DNA of 33,067 nucleotides from Hydrogenophaga sp. (lineage in GTDB: Bacteria > Pseudomonadota > Gammaproteobacteria > Burkholderiales > Burkholderiaceae_C). Below the pieces are notes generated by a model. The model saw only the letters and a list, made by a program, of their open reading frames with translations. It ran no database searches and was not told the origin of the DNA. The translations under genes were made by a program, and so were the position numbers. Shown here piece after piece: positions 19,492 to 30,570 of the stretch (the stretch's first letter is position 1; every line of letters starts with the position of its first letter). The DNA is taken from positions 1 to 33,067 of the forward strand of contig JAIFMP010000073.1 in NCBI GenBank assembly GCA_020048405.1, read 5' to 3'.

Positions 19492-19521
19492 CTGGCATTT
19501 TGAGAGCGCCGCGCCTAAAAT
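19492..19521 (+). promoter_or_regulatory. Candidate promoter of the desaturase gene
   Basis: CTGGCA (19492-19497) and TAAAAT (19516-19521) are 18 bp apart and lie about 52 bp before ATG 19574. GGCGCT (19488-19493) and AGCGCC (19505-19510) form an inverted repeat overlapping the -35 and spacer and could be an operator. There is no T-run, so the repeat is unlikely to be a terminator of the upstream gene. Confidence 0.45.
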
Positions 19522-19573
19522 CGCGCACCCCCGGTGACACACTCCCCGGTCCTTCCCCTGTTGAAAGTCGAGC

Positions 19574-20776
19574 ATGAGTTTTTTTGATGCGGCCATCCAA
19601 TGGCTGGGCCATGGACTGATTGAGACCACCTGGTGGCAGGTGGTGCTGATCACGCTGGCGCTGACGCACATCACCATTGCCAGTGTGACCATCTTTTTGC
19701 ACCGTCACCAGGCGCACAGGGCACTGGAGCTGCATGCCATCCCGTCGCACTTTTTCCGTTTCTGGCTCTGGCTCACCACCGGACAGGTGACCAAAGAATG
19801 GGCTGCGGTCCACCGCAAACACCACGCCAAATGCGAACAGGAAGGCGATCCGCACAGCCCGGTGGTGTTCGGCATCAAGAAGGTGCTGACCGAAGGGGCG
19901 GAGCTGTACCGCGCGGAAACCAAGAACCTCGACACCTTGGCCCGTTACGGCCATGGCACACCGGACGACTGGATTGAGCGCAACCTGTACACGCGCTTTT
20001 CATGGCAAGGCGTGGGTGTGATGTTGGTCATCAACGTGGCGTTGTTCGGGGTCATCGGCCTGTCCATCTGGGCTGTGCAGATGGCCTGGATTCCCATCAC
20101 TGCCGCCGGCATCATCAACGGTCTGGGGCACTACTGGGGCTACCGCAACTTCGAGGCCGCCGATGCCAGCACCAACGTGTCTCCCTGGGGCATCCTGATT
20201 GGTGGCGAAGAACTGCACAACAACCACCACACTTACCCCACGTCGGCAAAACTGTCGGTCAAGCCCTATGAGTTCGACATCGGCTGGCTGTACATCCGCT
20301 GTCTGGAAATGGCCGGCTTGGCCAAGGTGCGCAAAACCAGCCCTCACATGGTGTTGGGCATGGTCAAACCCGTGGCCGACGAGCAGACGCTTGAAGCCAT
20401 CATTGCCAACCGCTATGAAGTGATGGCCACCTTCGCCCGTGAAATGCGGCGCGCGTGCAAGGCAGAACTCCAGGCTGCCCGCATGGGGCAGGGCAATATT
20501 CAGGCGCTGGAAGTGGCCCGCCGGTGGCTCCACCGCGATGATGAAAAGGTGCCCGCTGTGCTGCGCCCCCAGTTGGCCCAAGCCCGCGCCGAGCACCCCG
20601 TGCTGGACAAGATGTACGCGATGCGTGAAGAACTGCGCCAGTTGTGGTCCAGCCGGACACACACCCGTGAACAACTGGCCAAAGACCTGCAGGCCTGGTG
20701 CAAGCGCGCCGAAGACAGCGGCATTTCCGCTCTCAAGGAGTTCTCGTACACCCTTCGGGCTGTGCGCCTGTCCTGA
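19574..20776 (+). CDS. Acyl-CoA/acyl-lipid desaturase (delta-9 type)
   Basis: A 400-residue integral-membrane di-iron desaturase that would introduce a double bond into a saturated fatty acyl chain. The three histidine boxes are clear: HRHQAHR (43-49), HRKHH (80-84) and HNNHH (215-219). Hydrophobic segments flank them (about residues 20-42, 60-72, 130-150 and 155-175). The C-terminal 150 residues form a soluble helical extension (REMRRACKAELQAARMGQGN and following) common in proteobacterial members. It is monocistronic: a promoter candidate lies upstream and a bidirectional terminator follows. Confidence 0.93.
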   Translation: MSFFDAAIQWLGHGLIETTWWQVVLITLALTHITIASVTIFLHRHQAHRALELHAIPSHFFRFWLWLTTGQVTKEWAAVHRKHHAKCEQEGDPHSPVVFGIKKVLTEGAELYRAETKNLDTLARYGHGTPDDWIERNLYTRFSWQGVGVMLVINVALFGVIGLSIWAVQMAWIPITAAGIINGLGHYWGYRNFEAADASTNVSPWGILIGGEELHNNHHTYPTSAKLSVKPYEFDIGWLYIRCLEMAGLAKVRKTSPHMVLGMVKPVADEQTLEAIIANRYEVMATFAREMRRACKAELQAARMGQGNIQALEVARRWLHRDDEKVPAVLRPQLAQARAEHPVLDKMYAMREELRQLWSSRTHTREQLAKDLQAWCKRAEDSGISALKEFSYTLRAVRLS

Positions 20777-20811
20777 GAGTGTCCGACCGGCCGCACTTGG
20801 CGGCAGGCAAC

Positions 20812-20842
20812 AAAAAAGCCGCTGGGACACAGCGGCTTTTTT
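20812..20842. terminator. Bidirectional rho-independent terminator between desaturase gene and rpmG
   Basis: AAAAAA, then GCCGCTG (20818-20824), a 5-nt loop, CAGCGGC (20830-20836), then TTTTTT. The A and T runs on both sides let it serve the convergent desaturase (plus) and rpmBG (minus) transcripts. Confidence 0.93.
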
Positions 20843-20859
20843 GTTTCAGGCGAAGTGAA

Positions 20860-21030
20860 TCACTTCAGCTTGATTTCCTTGTACTCGACGTGTTTGCGAG
20901 CCTTGGGATCGAACTTCATGAAAGCCAGCTTTTGAGGCGTGGTTTTCTTGTTTTTGTTCGTGGTGTAGAAGTGGCCGGTACCTGCAGTGGATTCCAGCTT
21001 GATTTTTTCGCGTCCGCCTTTGCTTGCCAT
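20860..21030 (-). CDS. rpmG: 50S ribosomal protein L33
   Basis: A 56-residue basic protein read from ATG 21030: [20 protein letters not shown], then [20 protein letters not shown] and a Lys-rich end (EYKEIKLK). This is the standard L33 length and pattern of the zinc-free form, with no CxxC pairs. It is a structural protein of the large subunit. It follows rpmB by 18 bp and is served by the terminator at 20812-20842. Confidence 0.97.
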   Translation of the reverse strand: MASKGGREKIKLESTAGTGHFYTTNKNKKTTPQKLAFMKFDPKARKHVEYKEIKLK

Positions 21031-21048
21031 GATCGGTTCCTTTCAGTA

Positions 21049-21282
21049 TCAGGCTTGGCCACGTGCGCGCAGGTCTGCGAGCACGGCGTCAATGCCGTTT
21101 TTGTCGATCAGGCGCAGGGCTGCGCTGGACACGCGCAAACGCACCCAACGGTTTTCGCTCTCGACCCAGAACCGGCGGTATTGCAGGTTGGGCAGGAAGC
21201 GGCGCTTGGTTTTGTTGTTGGCGTGGGAAACGTTGTTTCCCACCATGGGCTTTTTGCCCGTTACATCGCAGACGCGTGCCAT
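21049..21282 (-). CDS. rpmB: 50S ribosomal protein L28
   Basis: A 77-residue protein starting at ATG 21282 ([20 protein letters not shown]), followed by [20 protein letters not shown] and ending [10 protein letters not shown]. The frame extends seven codons further upstream, but homologues start at MARVC, and the GGAGTG element fits the downstream ATG. It is the zinc-free form of L28, with a single Cys. rpmB-rpmG is the usual order. A TATAAT promoter and a structured leader lie upstream. Confidence 0.97.
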   Translation of the reverse strand: MARVCDVTGKKPMVGNNVSHANNKTKRRFLPNLQYRRFWVESENRWVRLRVSSAALRLIDKNGIDAVLADLRARGQA

Positions 21283-21303
21283 AAAGGACACTCCGATAAA
21301 CAC

Positions 21304-21337
21304 GGTTGTCGTGGCCTGACGGCCAGGAATGACAACC
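21304..21337 (-). promoter_or_regulatory. Structured 5' leader hairpin of rpmB-rpmG
   Basis: On the minus strand GGTTGTC pairs with GACAACC (outer stem, 7 bp), with an ATTCC/C internal loop and an inner stem TGGCC-GTCA-GGCCA. It lies in the leader between the TATAAT box at 21384-21389 and the rpmB start at 21282. It resembles the bulged hairpins used in ribosomal protein autoregulation, but I know of no established regulator for this leader. Confidence 0.4.
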
Positions 21338-21383
21338 TCACCTCGCCATGAAAAAGGGTGGCGGTAACCCTGGAAAACCCAGC

Positions 21384-23196
<1,813 letters not shown>

Positions 23197-23203
23197 AAAC
23201 CGC

Positions 23204-25558
23204 ATGACGTATTCCCTTAACACCCTCAATAACCAGCCTGAACCCGTGTCGGGGGTGGGGCGTTTTGCCCACGAACTGGTGCTGTTTGCGGGTTTTGTTG
23301 GCTGGGTTTTTACGTTTCTTGCCCTCGCCACCCATTCACTGGGCGATGCGGCATGGTCCACCACCGGAACGGGTGACGGCACGCACAACTGGGCTGGACG
23401 CCTTGGGGCATTGGTGGCAGATGGCGGGTATTTTTTGTTTGGTTTTTCGGTGTGGTGGCTGTTTCTGGCTGCACTGCGTGCGTGGCTCACATCCCTTGCC
23501 CGCTGGTTGCGCACCGAACCTGCCGAACCAAACGCAGACACCGAGGCCAGAGGGCTCTGGGCCTGGTTGGGCGCGGCACCGTTGCATCGCCTGGGTTACG
23601 TTGGCATGCTGGTTGCGCTGATGGCTTCGAGTGCTGTGTTGGAGTGGGGCCGCCTGTATCGGCTCGAGCCTCTCCTGCCCGACCACGCGGGGGGCGCACT
23701 GGGCCATTGGCTGGGGCCATTGGCCATGCACTGGTTGGGTTTCAATGGGTCTGCGCTGGTGGCCATTGCGGTACTGGTGTTGACAACGGCGGGGGTGTTT
23801 CGCTTCTCCTGGGGGCAAGGTGCGCAATGGCTGGGTGCGACCGTGGACGGTTGGTTCCAGTCCCGCAAAGAGCGCCGCGAGGCCGACCAGGACCTGCGCA
23901 TCGGTCAGGAAGCGGCCCGCCAGCGTGAAGAGGTGGTGGCCGAAGAGCGTGAGGACATCATCGAAACCCACCATGACCCCGTGCTGATCGTGGAGCCCAC
24001 CGTGGTAGAGCCACGCCGCAGCGAGCGCGTGGCCAAAGAGCGCCAGAAGCCCTTGTTCCAGGAAATGCCCGACTCCAACCTGCCGCAAGTCGACTTGCTG
24101 GATGGCGCGCTGGCTCGGCAGGAGACCGTGTCGGCCGACACGCTGGAAATGACCAGCCGCCTGATTGAAAAGAAGCTGAAAGACTTTGGTGTGGAAGTGC
24201 GCGTGGTGGCCGCCATGCCCGGCCCGGTGATCACACGTTACGAGATTGAGCCCGCCACGGGCGTGAAGGGCTCTCAGGTGGTGAACCTGGCCAAAGACCT
24301 GGCGCGGAGTTTGAGCCTGGTGTCCATCCGCGTGATTGAGACCATTCCGGGCAAAAACATCATGGCGCTGGAGTTGCCCAACGCCAAGCGCCAGACCATC
24401 AAGCTGAGCGAAATTCTGGGGTCTCAGATTTACCACGAGGCCAAAAGCCTGCTCACCATGGGCTTGGGCAAAGACATTGTGGGCAACCCGGTGGTGGCCG
24501 ACCTGGCCAAAATGCCGCACTGCCTGGTGGCCGGTACCACGGGCTCGGGCAAGTCGGTGGGCATCAACGCCATGATCCTCAGCCTGCTGTACAAGGCCGA
24601 TGCCCGGGACGTGCGCCTGCTGCTGATCGACCCCAAAATGCTTGAAATGAGCGTGTACGAGGGCATTCCGCACCTGCTGTGCCCCGTGGTCACCGACATG
24701 AAGCAAGCCGCCAACGGACTGAACTGGTGCGTGGCCGAAATGGAAAAGCGCTACAAGCTGCTGAGCAAAATGGGCGTGCGCAACCTGGCGGGCTTCAACG
24801 CCAAGATCGACGAAGCCAAGGCCAAAGGCGAGTTCATTTACAACCCTTTCAGCCTCACGCCCGAGCAGCCCGAACCGCTGGAGCGGCTGCCCCACATCGT
24901 GGTCGTCATCGACGAGCTGGCCGACCTGATGATGGTCGTGGGCAAAAAAATTGAAGAACTCATTGCCCGCCTGGCGCAAAAAGCCCGTGCCGCCGGCATT
25001 CACCTGATTCTGGCGACCCAGCGGCCCAGCGTGGATGTGATCACCGGCCTCATCAAGGCCAACATTCCCACCCGCATCAGTTTCCAGGTCAGCAGCAAGA
25101 TCGACAGCCGCACCATCCTGGACCAGATGGGTGCGGAAGCCCTGCTGGGCATGGGCGACATGCTTTACATGCCCAGCGGCACCGGCTACCCCGTGCGCGT
25201 GCATGGTGCGTTTGTGAGCGATGACGAGGTGCACCGTGTGGTCACGTTCTTGAAAGAGCAGTGCGGAGAATCCAACTACATCGAAGGGGTGCTGGAAGGC
25301 GGAACGGTGGATGGTGACGGGGACTTGTCTTCCGACGGCGCCGATGCCACAGGCGGTGAAAAAGACCCCATGTACGACCAGGCTGTGGAGGTCGTGCTGA
25401 AAAACCGCAAGGCCAGCATTTCGCTGGTGCAACGCCATTTGAAAATTGGCTACAACCGCGCTGCCCGGCTGGTGGAGGACATGGAAAAAGCCGGTCTGGT
25501 CAGCGCCATGAGCGGCAGCGGGCAGCGCGATATCTTGGTACCGCCCCGCGCCGAATGA
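23204..25558 (+). CDS. ftsK: DNA translocase FtsK
   Basis: A 784-residue septal DNA pump that resolves and segregates chromosome termini at division. The start ATG 23204 gives [17 protein letters not shown]. The N-terminus holds four hydrophobic segments (about residues 22-45, 70-90, 130-150 and 175-205). A charged linker follows, shorter than in E. coli FtsK. The alpha-beta motor has Walker [11 protein letters not shown] (from residue 444), Walker [10 protein letters not shown] and [12 protein letters not shown], and [20 protein letters not shown]. The C-terminal gamma winged helix ([20 protein letters not shown] ... [16 protein letters not shown]) should recognise KOPS sites. It is followed by lolA with an ATGA overlap. 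Confidence 0.97.
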   Translation: MTYSLNTLNNQPEPVSGVGRFAHELVLFAGFVGWVFTFLALATHSLGDAAWSTTGTGDGTHNWAGRLGALVADGGYFLFGFSVWWLFLAALRAWLTSLARWLRTEPAEPNADTEARGLWAWLGAAPLHRLGYVGMLVALMASSAVLEWGRLYRLEPLLPDHAGGALGHWLGPLAMHWLGFNGSALVAIAVLVLTTAGVFRFSWGQGAQWLGATVDGWFQSRKERREADQDLRIGQEAARQREEVVAEEREDIIETHHDPVLIVEPTVVEPRRSERVAKERQKPLFQEMPDSNLPQVDLLDGALARQETVSADTLEMTSRLIEKKLKDFGVEVRVVAAMPGPVITRYEIEPATGVKGSQVVNLAKDLARSLSLVSIRVIETIPGKNIMALELPNAKRQTIKLSEILGSQIYHEAKSLLTMGLGKDIVGNPVVADLAKMPHCLVAGTTGSGKSVGINAMILSLLYKADARDVRLLLIDPKMLEMSVYEGIPHLLCPVVTDMKQAANGLNWCVAEMEKRYKLLSKMGVRNLAGFNAKIDEAKAKGEFIYNPFSLTPEQPEPLERLPHIVVVIDELADLMMVVGKKIEELIARLAQKARAAGIHLILATQRPSVDVITGLIKANIPTRISFQVSSKIDSRTILDQMGAEALLGMGDMLYMPSGTGYPVRVHGAFVSDDEVHRVVTFLKEQCGESNYIEGVLEGGTVDGDGDLSSDGADATGGEKDPMYDQAVEVVLKNRKASISLVQRHLKIGYNRAARLVEDMEKAGLVSAMSGSGQRDILVPPRAE

Positions 25559-26208
25559 CACACCCACAATCCATGCGCCCATTCATATTTGGTTTTTTGA
25601 TAGCTTTTAACGCAATCCCATCTTGCGCTGAAGGCATAAAAGACCTTGAAAATTTTTTGGTCAGCACCCACAGTGGCAGCGCCACTTTCATCCAAACCGT
25701 GACCGCGCCCGCCCGAACCAGCGAGGCCGCGCCCCGCGCCAAAACCAGCAGCGGCACGTTTGCGTTTCTGCGGCCTGACCGATTTCGGTTTGACTACCAA
25801 AAGCCGTTCGAGCAAACCATCGTGGCCGATGGAAAAACCCTTTGGCTGCACGATGTGGATTTGAACCAGGTCACCAGCCGATCGCAGGCCCAGGCGCTGG
25901 GCTCCACACCCGCTGCGTTGGTGGCCTCGTCGGCCAGCCTGGCCAAACTGGGAGAAGCATTTGAATTCAAGTCCGAGCCCGATGCCGAGGGCCTGAGTTG
26001 GGTGCGAGCCATACCCAAGCAGCGCGATGGCCAGCTGAAAAGCGTGCGCGTGGGTTTTGCCCAAGGCCAACTGGCGGTCCTGGACATGGAGGACAGCTTC
26101 GGCCAGCGCTCTGTGATCCGTTTCGACGGGTTCAAGTCCAACCCCGGTCTGAGCGCCAGCGGTTTTGCATTCAAGCCCCCGCCTGGGGCTGATGTGCTCA
26201 AACAATGA
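25555..26208 (+). CDS. lolA: Outer-membrane lipoprotein carrier protein LolA
   Basis: A 217-residue periplasmic chaperone that ferries lipoproteins from LolCDE to LolB. It starts at ATG 25555, overlapping the ftsK stop (ATGA); ATG 25573 ([19 protein letters not shown]) is an alternative giving a tighter signal peptide. The mature protein shows [49 protein letters not shown], a Lys/Arg-rich middle and [18 protein letters not shown]. These fit the LolA unclosed beta-barrel. The signal peptide region is largely encoded by a copy of the interspersed repeat (25593-25641). Confidence 0.93.
   Translation: MTHPQSMRPFIFGFLIAFNAIPSCAEGIKDLENFLVSTHSGSATFIQTVTAPARTSEAAPRAKTSSGTFAFLRPDRFRFDYQKPFEQTIVADGKTLWLHDVDLNQVTSRSQAQALGSTPAALVASSASLAKLGEAFEFKSEPDAEGLSWVRAIPKQRDGQLKSVRVGFAQGQLAVLDMEDSFGQRSVIRFDGFKSNPGLSASGFAFKPPPGADVLKQ
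25593..25641 (-). repeat. Interspersed ~48-bp repeat, copy 6 (lolA signal peptide region)
   Basis: On the minus strand it reads CTTTTATGCCTTCAGCGCAAGATGGGA ... AAAAGCTATCAAAAAA. It encodes, in the opposite orientation, the hydrophobic core and cleavage region of the LolA signal peptide ([17 protein letters not shown]). Confidence 0.65.
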
Positions 26209-27524
26209 GCGTGGGCAGCCCCAGCGGGCGCACCGGTGCGCCCGCCCACATGCCGCTGGCCGAGCGCTTGCGCCCCCGCACCCTGGGCGACGTGGTGGGC
26301 CAGCAGCACCTGCTGGGTGCGGGCATGCCGCTGCGGCTGGCGTTCGAATCGGGTCAGCCGCACAGTTGCATTCTGTGGGGCCCGCCCGGCGTGGGCAAAA
26401 CCACCATTGCACGGCTGATGGCCGATGCGTTTGATGCGCAGTTCATCACCATCAGCGCTGTACTTGGCGGCGTGAAAGACATCCGCGAGGCCGTGGAGCA
26501 GGCGCAGGCTGCGCTCACCGGGCTGGTGCCCACCCGCACGCTGGTGTTTGTGGATGAGGTGCACCGCTTCAACAAAAGCCAGCAAGACGCGTTTTTGCCG
26601 CATGTGGAGAGTGGGCTGTTCACCTTCATCGGGGCCACCACTGAAAACCCGTCGTTCGAGGTGAACTCCGCGTTGCTGTCGCGCGCGGCCGTGTATGTTC
26701 TTCGGTCGCTAACGCCGGAAGATTTGAAGAAAATCATGGCCCTGGCACTTTCCCATAAAGCGTTTCCAGCTATTGATGATGAAGCGGCGAATGTGCTGTC
26801 TGAGTACGCCGATGGCGACGCCCGTCGACTGCTCAACACCATGGAAACCCTGGCCGTGGCTGCCAGCAGTGAACACCTTGGACTGGTCACGGTGCCGTGG
26901 TTGCAGCGCGTGCTGGGCGAGCGCTTGCGCCGCTACGACAAGGGCGGCGACCATTTTTATGACGCCATTTCGGCCCTGCACAAGTCGGTCCGTGGCTCTG
27001 ACCCCGATGCGGCGCTCTACTGGCTGGTGCGCATGCTCGACGGCGGCACCGACCCGCGCTACGTGGTGCGCCGCCTCATACGCATGGCCAGCGAAGACAT
27101 CGGCCTGGCCGACCCCCGCGCCTTGCGCATGGCGTTGGATGCGGCCGAGGTTTACGAGCGACTGGGCAGCCCCGAAGGTGAGCTGACCCTGGCCCAGTGT
27201 GCGGTGTATCTGGCCGTGGCGCCCAAGTCCAACGCGGTGTACACCGCCTACAAAGCAGCCAAGGCATTTGTGAAAGCCGATGGCACACGCCCCGTGCCCA
27301 TGCACCTGCGCAACGCCCCCACCCAGCTCATGAAAGACCTGGATCACGGCAAAGGCTACCGCTATGCACACGACGAACCGGGCGGATTTGCTGCCGGAGA
27401 AACGTATTTGCCCGAGGGCATGGAGGTGCAAACGTTTTACAAACCCGTGGAGCGCGGGCTGGAAATTCGCATCGCCGATAAGCTGCGCGAACTGAAAAGC
27501 CTGAACAATCAGGCGAACTCATGA
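26205..27524 (+). CDS. rarA: Replication-associated recombination protein A (AAA+ ATPase)
   Basis: A 439-residue AAA+ protein of the RarA/MgsA/WRNIP1 family that acts at stalled replication forks. It contains [20 protein letters not shown], Walker [21 protein letters not shown], Walker [21 protein letters not shown], sensor 1 [14 protein letters not shown], and arginine-finger region NSALLSRA. The C-terminal clamp-loader-like region has [20 protein letters not shown] and a [20 protein letters not shown] stretch. Its ATG overlaps the lolA stop. A copy of the interspersed repeat (26730-26778) lies in frame in the lid region, encoding roughly [17 protein letters not shown]. Confidence 0.97.
   Translation: MSVGSPSGRTGAPAHMPLAERLRPRTLGDVVGQQHLLGAGMPLRLAFESGQPHSCILWGPPGVGKTTIARLMADAFDAQFITISAVLGGVKDIREAVEQAQAALTGLVPTRTLVFVDEVHRFNKSQQDAFLPHVESGLFTFIGATTENPSFEVNSALLSRAAVYVLRSLTPEDLKKIMALALSHKAFPAIDDEAANVLSEYADGDARRLLNTMETLAVAASSEHLGLVTVPWLQRVLGERLRRYDKGGDHFYDAISALHKSVRGSDPDAALYWLVRMLDGGTDPRYVVRRLIRMASEDIGLADPRALRMALDAAEVYERLGSPEGELTLAQCAVYLAVAPKSNAVYTAYKAAKAFVKADGTRPVPMHLRNAPTQLMKDLDHGKGYRYAHDEPGGFAAGETYLPEGMEVQTFYKPVERGLEIRIADKLRELKSLNNQANS
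26730..26778 (+). repeat. Interspersed ~48-bp repeat, copy 7 (inside rarA)
   Basis: AAAATCATGGCCCTGGCACTTTC ... AAAGCGTTTCCAGCTATTGATG. It is in frame in rarA, and its AAAA start and CAGCTATTGA end match the other copies. Confidence 0.6.
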
Positions 27525-27585
27525 TGGCGCTGTCCGCTTGATGCAACCCAACCCCGAGACACATGCAAGGGAAAACCCGGCCATT

Positions 27586-27602
27586 TGCCCCAGCTTGGGG
27601 CA
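27586..27602 (+). terminator. Hairpin downstream of rarA
   Basis: TGCCCCA-GCT-TGGGGCA, a perfect 7-bp stem with a 3-nt loop, lies 61 bp after the rarA stop. The following bases (CCGTTTGG) form only a weak T-run, so it may be a poor terminator or an operator just upstream of the livH promoter region. Confidence 0.4.
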
Positions 27603-27625
27603 CCGTTTGGACGCGGGTGCGTGGC

Positions 27626-27685
27626 TACAATCCGCGACCAACCCGCAGTCAGTCTCCCAACAGGACACCAACTGGCGGGTTTTTT
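27626..27685 (+). promoter_or_regulatory. livHMGF promoter -10 box followed by a terminator-like leader hairpin
   Basis: TACAAT (27626-27631) is a good -10 box; no convincing -35 was found. Transcription would start near 27638. The leader then has AACCCGC (27640-27646) and GCGGGTT (27675-27681) enclosing 28 nt, followed directly by a run of six T (27680-27685, overlapping the stem end). This looks like an attenuator ahead of livH; a terminator for upstream transcription is the alternative. Confidence 0.4.
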
Positions 27686-27744
27686 GCTAGCCTGAAACCG
27701 ATCGGGAACGCGCCGGCAACTTCCCAACAACGGAGAAACACTTT

Positions 27745-28674
27745 ATGGATATCTTGCTTCAGCAGATCATCAACGGTCTGGTTCTGGGCAGCATGTATGC
27801 ACTGGTGGCGCTGGGCTACACCATGGTGTACGGCATCATCGGCCTCATCAACTTTGCGCACGGCGATGTGCTGATGGTGGGTGCTTTAACCAGTTGGTCC
27901 ATCATCGTCACGGCCAAAGAGTCCATGCCCGGGGTGCCGGGTTGGGTGCTGCTCGTGGTTGCCATCCTGATTTCCATGGTGGTGTGCTCGGTGCTGAACT
28001 TCACCATCGAGAAACTGGCTTACCGACCGTTGCGCAATTCGCCACGGCTTGCCCCCCTCATCACGGCCATCGGCATGTCGCTGCTGTTGCAGACGTTTGC
28101 AATGATGATCTGGAAACCCAACCCCAAGTCGTATCCGTCGGTGCTGTCGTCCGAGCCGTTTGAGTTTGGCGGCGCAGTGATCTCGGTGACGCAGGTGTTC
28201 ATTCTGGCTGCCACGGCGGTCACGCTGGCCGCGTTGATGTACCTGGTCAACCGCACGAAGCTGGGTCGCGCCATGCGCGCCACGGCCGAGAACCCCCGCG
28301 TGGCTGGGCTGATGGGCATCAAGCCCGACGTGGTGATTTCCGCCACCTTCGTCATTGGCGCCTGCCTGGCCGCGCTGGCCGGTGTGATGTGGGCCGCCAA
28401 CTACGGCACGGTTCAGCACTCCATGGGCTTCATGCCCGGACTGAAAGCCTTCACGGCGGCCGTGTTCGGTGGCATCGGCAACCTCGGCGGTGCGGTGGTG
28501 GGTGGCCTCGCTCTGGGCCTGATCGAGGGCATTGGCGCGGGTTACCTGGGTGCGTTGACCGGTGGTTTCCTGGGCAGCCAGTACACCGACATTTTTGCCT
28601 TCATCGTGCTGATCCTGGTGCTCACGGTTCGCCCGTCGGGTTTGCTGGGTGAGCGTGTGGCCGATCGAGCCTGA
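27745..28674 (+). CDS. livH: Branched-chain amino acid ABC transporter permease LivH
   Basis: A 309-residue inner-membrane permease of the HAAT transporter family. It is very hydrophobic with about eight membrane helices. Typical motifs: QQIINGLVLGSMYALVALGY, MVYGIIGLINFAHGDVLMVG, LITAIGMSLLLQ, RAMRATAENPRVAGLMGIK and FGGIGNLGGAVVGGLALGLI. The Shine-Dalgarno is GGAGAA. It is first of the livHMGF operon; livM follows after 21 bp. Confidence 0.95.
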   Translation: MDILLQQIINGLVLGSMYALVALGYTMVYGIIGLINFAHGDVLMVGALTSWSIIVTAKESMPGVPGWVLLVVAILISMVVCSVLNFTIEKLAYRPLRNSPRLAPLITAIGMSLLLQTFAMMIWKPNPKSYPSVLSSEPFEFGGAVISVTQVFILAATAVTLAALMYLVNRTKLGRAMRATAENPRVAGLMGIKPDVVISATFVIGACLAALAGVMWAANYGTVQHSMGFMPGLKAFTAAVFGGIGNLGGAVVGGLALGLIEGIGAGYLGALTGGFLGSQYTDIFAFIVLILVLTVRPSGLLGERVADRA

Positions 28675-28695
28675 GCGTGCCTAAGGAGAACACAC

Positions 28696-29745
28696 ATGTT
28701 TGATTCCAAACAAGGCAAGTTGATTGCGTTTGTGCTGTGTGGCATCGGCCTGCTGGTGCTGCCCCTGTTGTTGCAACCCTTTGGCAATGCCTGGGTGCGC
28801 ATCATCGACATGGCCTTGCTCTACGTGATGCTGGCGCTGGGCCTGAACATCATTGTGGGCTTTGCGGGTCTGCTCGACCTGGGCTACGTGGCCTTCTTTG
28901 CGGTGGGTGCGTACTTCATGGGTTTGTTGGGGTCGCCCCACCTGGCTGAAGCGTTTCCAGCGGTCAAGGCCATGTTCCCCAACGGTATCCACCTCAGCAT
29001 CTGGCTCGTGTTGATCCTCGCGGGCTTGTTTGCAGGACTGGTGGGCATGATGCTGGGAGCTCCCACGCTGAAGCTGCGCGGCGATTACTTGGCCATTGTG
29101 ACGCTGGGTTTCGGCGAAATCATCCGCATCTTCATGCTGAACCTGGACCGGCCCATCAACATCACCAACGGACCCAAGGGCCTGATGCAAATCGACCCGG
29201 TCAGCGTGTTTGGCTTCAGCCTGGGACAGCGGCACACGTTTTTCGGCATCACCTTCGAGTCGGTCAGCCTGTACTACTACATGTTCCTGTTTCTGGTGAT
29301 GGTCATCATTGTGGTGTCCATGCGCTTGGAAGACTCGCGCATCGGCCGTGCCTGGATGGCCATTCGCGAAGACGAAATTGCGGCCAAGGCAATGGGCCTG
29401 AACACCCGTAACCTGAAGCTGCTGGCCTTCGGCATGGGTGCGTCTTTCGGCGGTATCTCGGGCGTGATGTTTGCCAGTTTCCAGGGCTTTGTGTCGCCTG
29501 AATCGTTCAGCCTGATGGAGAGTGTGATGATCGTGGCCATGGTCACACTGGGTGGTTTGGGCCATATTCCCGGCGTCATTCTGGGCGCTTTGTTGCTGGC
29601 GGCGTTGCCCGAGTTGTTGCGCCACATGGCCGGTCCGCTGCACTACATCACCGATGGGCGCCTGGCCCCTGAAATTTTGCGCCAGCTGCTGATCGCGCTG
29701 GCCATGATCGTGGTCATGTTGCGCCGGAGCACGGCAAGTCCCTGA
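28696..29745 (+). CDS. livM: Branched-chain amino acid ABC transporter permease LivM
   Basis: A 349-residue second permease subunit with about nine hydrophobic helices. Motifs: YVMLALGLNIIVGFAGLLDL, GYVAFFAVGAYFMGLL, TLKLRGDYLAIVTLGFGEII, NITNGPKGLMQID, RIGRAWMAIREDEIAAKAMG and VMIVAMVTLGGLGHIPGVIL. AAGGAG precedes the start. It pairs with LivH to form the pore. A 389-codon open frame runs antisense through this gene but is a codon-bias shadow. Confidence 0.95.
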   Translation: MFDSKQGKLIAFVLCGIGLLVLPLLLQPFGNAWVRIIDMALLYVMLALGLNIIVGFAGLLDLGYVAFFAVGAYFMGLLGSPHLAEAFPAVKAMFPNGIHLSIWLVLILAGLFAGLVGMMLGAPTLKLRGDYLAIVTLGFGEIIRIFMLNLDRPINITNGPKGLMQIDPVSVFGFSLGQRHTFFGITFESVSLYYYMFLFLVMVIIVVSMRLEDSRIGRAWMAIREDEIAAKAMGLNTRNLKLLAFGMGASFGGISGVMFASFQGFVSPESFSLMESVMIVAMVTLGGLGHIPGVILGALLLAALPELLRHMAGPLHYITDGRLAPEILRQLLIALAMIVVMLRRSTASP

Positions 29746-29761
29746 CCAAAGGAGACGCAGC

Positions 29762-30535
29762 ATGAGCGCCGATATTGTTCTGAACGTGGCCGGTGTGTCC
29801 AAACGCTTCGGTGGCCTGCAAGCTCTGAGTGATGTGGGTGTGACCATCAAGCGCGGTCAGGTGTATGGCCTGATTGGCCCCAATGGAGCCGGCAAAACCA
29901 CCTTCTTCAACGTGCTGACAGGGCTGTACACGCCAGACAGCGGTACCTTCGAGTTGGCCGGCAAGCCCTACACCCCCACAGCGGTGCACGAAGTGGCCAA
30001 GGCGGGCATTGCGCGCACGTTCCAGAACATCCGCCTGTTTGCCGAAATGACAGCGCTGGAAAACGTGATGGTGGGCCGCCACGTGCGCACACACTCCGGT
30101 TTGCTGGGTGCCATCTTCCGCACACCCGGTTTCAAGGCCGAAGAAAAAGCCATCGCCAAACGCGCCCAGGAACTGCTGGACTACGTGGGCATTGGCAAAT
30201 ACGCCGATTTCAAGGCCCGCACGCTGAGCTACGGTGACCAGCGCCGCCTGGAAATTGCCCGCGCCCTGGCCACCGACCCGCAGCTGATTGCGCTGGACGA
30301 GCCCGCTGCGGGCATGAACGCCACTGAAAAGGTGCAGCTGCGCGAGTTGATTGACCGCATCCGCAACGACAACCGAACCATCCTGTTGATCGAGCACGAT
30401 GTGAAGCTGGTCATGGGCCTGTGCGACCGCGTGACCGTGCTTGACTACGGCAAGCCGCTGGTCACCGGCTCACCCGCCGAGGTTCAGAAGAACGAAAAAG
30501 TCATCGAGGCCTATCTGGGCACCGGCGGACACTGA
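29762..30535 (+). CDS. livG: Branched-chain amino acid ABC transporter ATP-binding protein LivG
   Basis: A 257-residue cytosolic ATPase. Walker A is GLIGPNGAGKTTFFNVLTGL, the Q-loop region is IARTFQNIRLFAEMTALENV, the signature is LSYGDQRRLEIARAL, and Walker B is LIALDEPAAGMNATE, with the switch His in LLIEHDVKLVMGLCD. The LivG-type insert after the Q-loop (HVRTHSGLLGAIFRTPGFKA) distinguishes it from LivF. AAAGGAG precedes the start; livF lies 35 bp downstream. Confidence 0.96.
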   Translation: MSADIVLNVAGVSKRFGGLQALSDVGVTIKRGQVYGLIGPNGAGKTTFFNVLTGLYTPDSGTFELAGKPYTPTAVHEVAKAGIARTFQNIRLFAEMTALENVMVGRHVRTHSGLLGAIFRTPGFKAEEKAIAKRAQELLDYVGIGKYADFKARTLSYGDQRRLEIARALATDPQLIALDEPAAGMNATEKVQLRELIDRIRNDNRTILLIEHDVKLVMGLCDRVTVLDYGKPLVTGSPAEVQKNEKVIEAYLGTGGH

Positions 30536-30570
30536 TACCCCTGACGCTTCAGCAAGAGAGAACAGCACAC

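Noticed and set aside
23336-25582. Very long minus-strand open frame opposite ftsK
   Set aside because: The composition (His, Gln, Val, Gly) is that of an antisense frame, and ftsK motifs on the other strand are unambiguous.
28681-29850. Long open frame on the minus strand opposite livM
   Set aside because: It is antisense to a clearly conserved permease and is Gln/His/Arg-rich with no recognisable motif, as expected from high-GC third-position bias.
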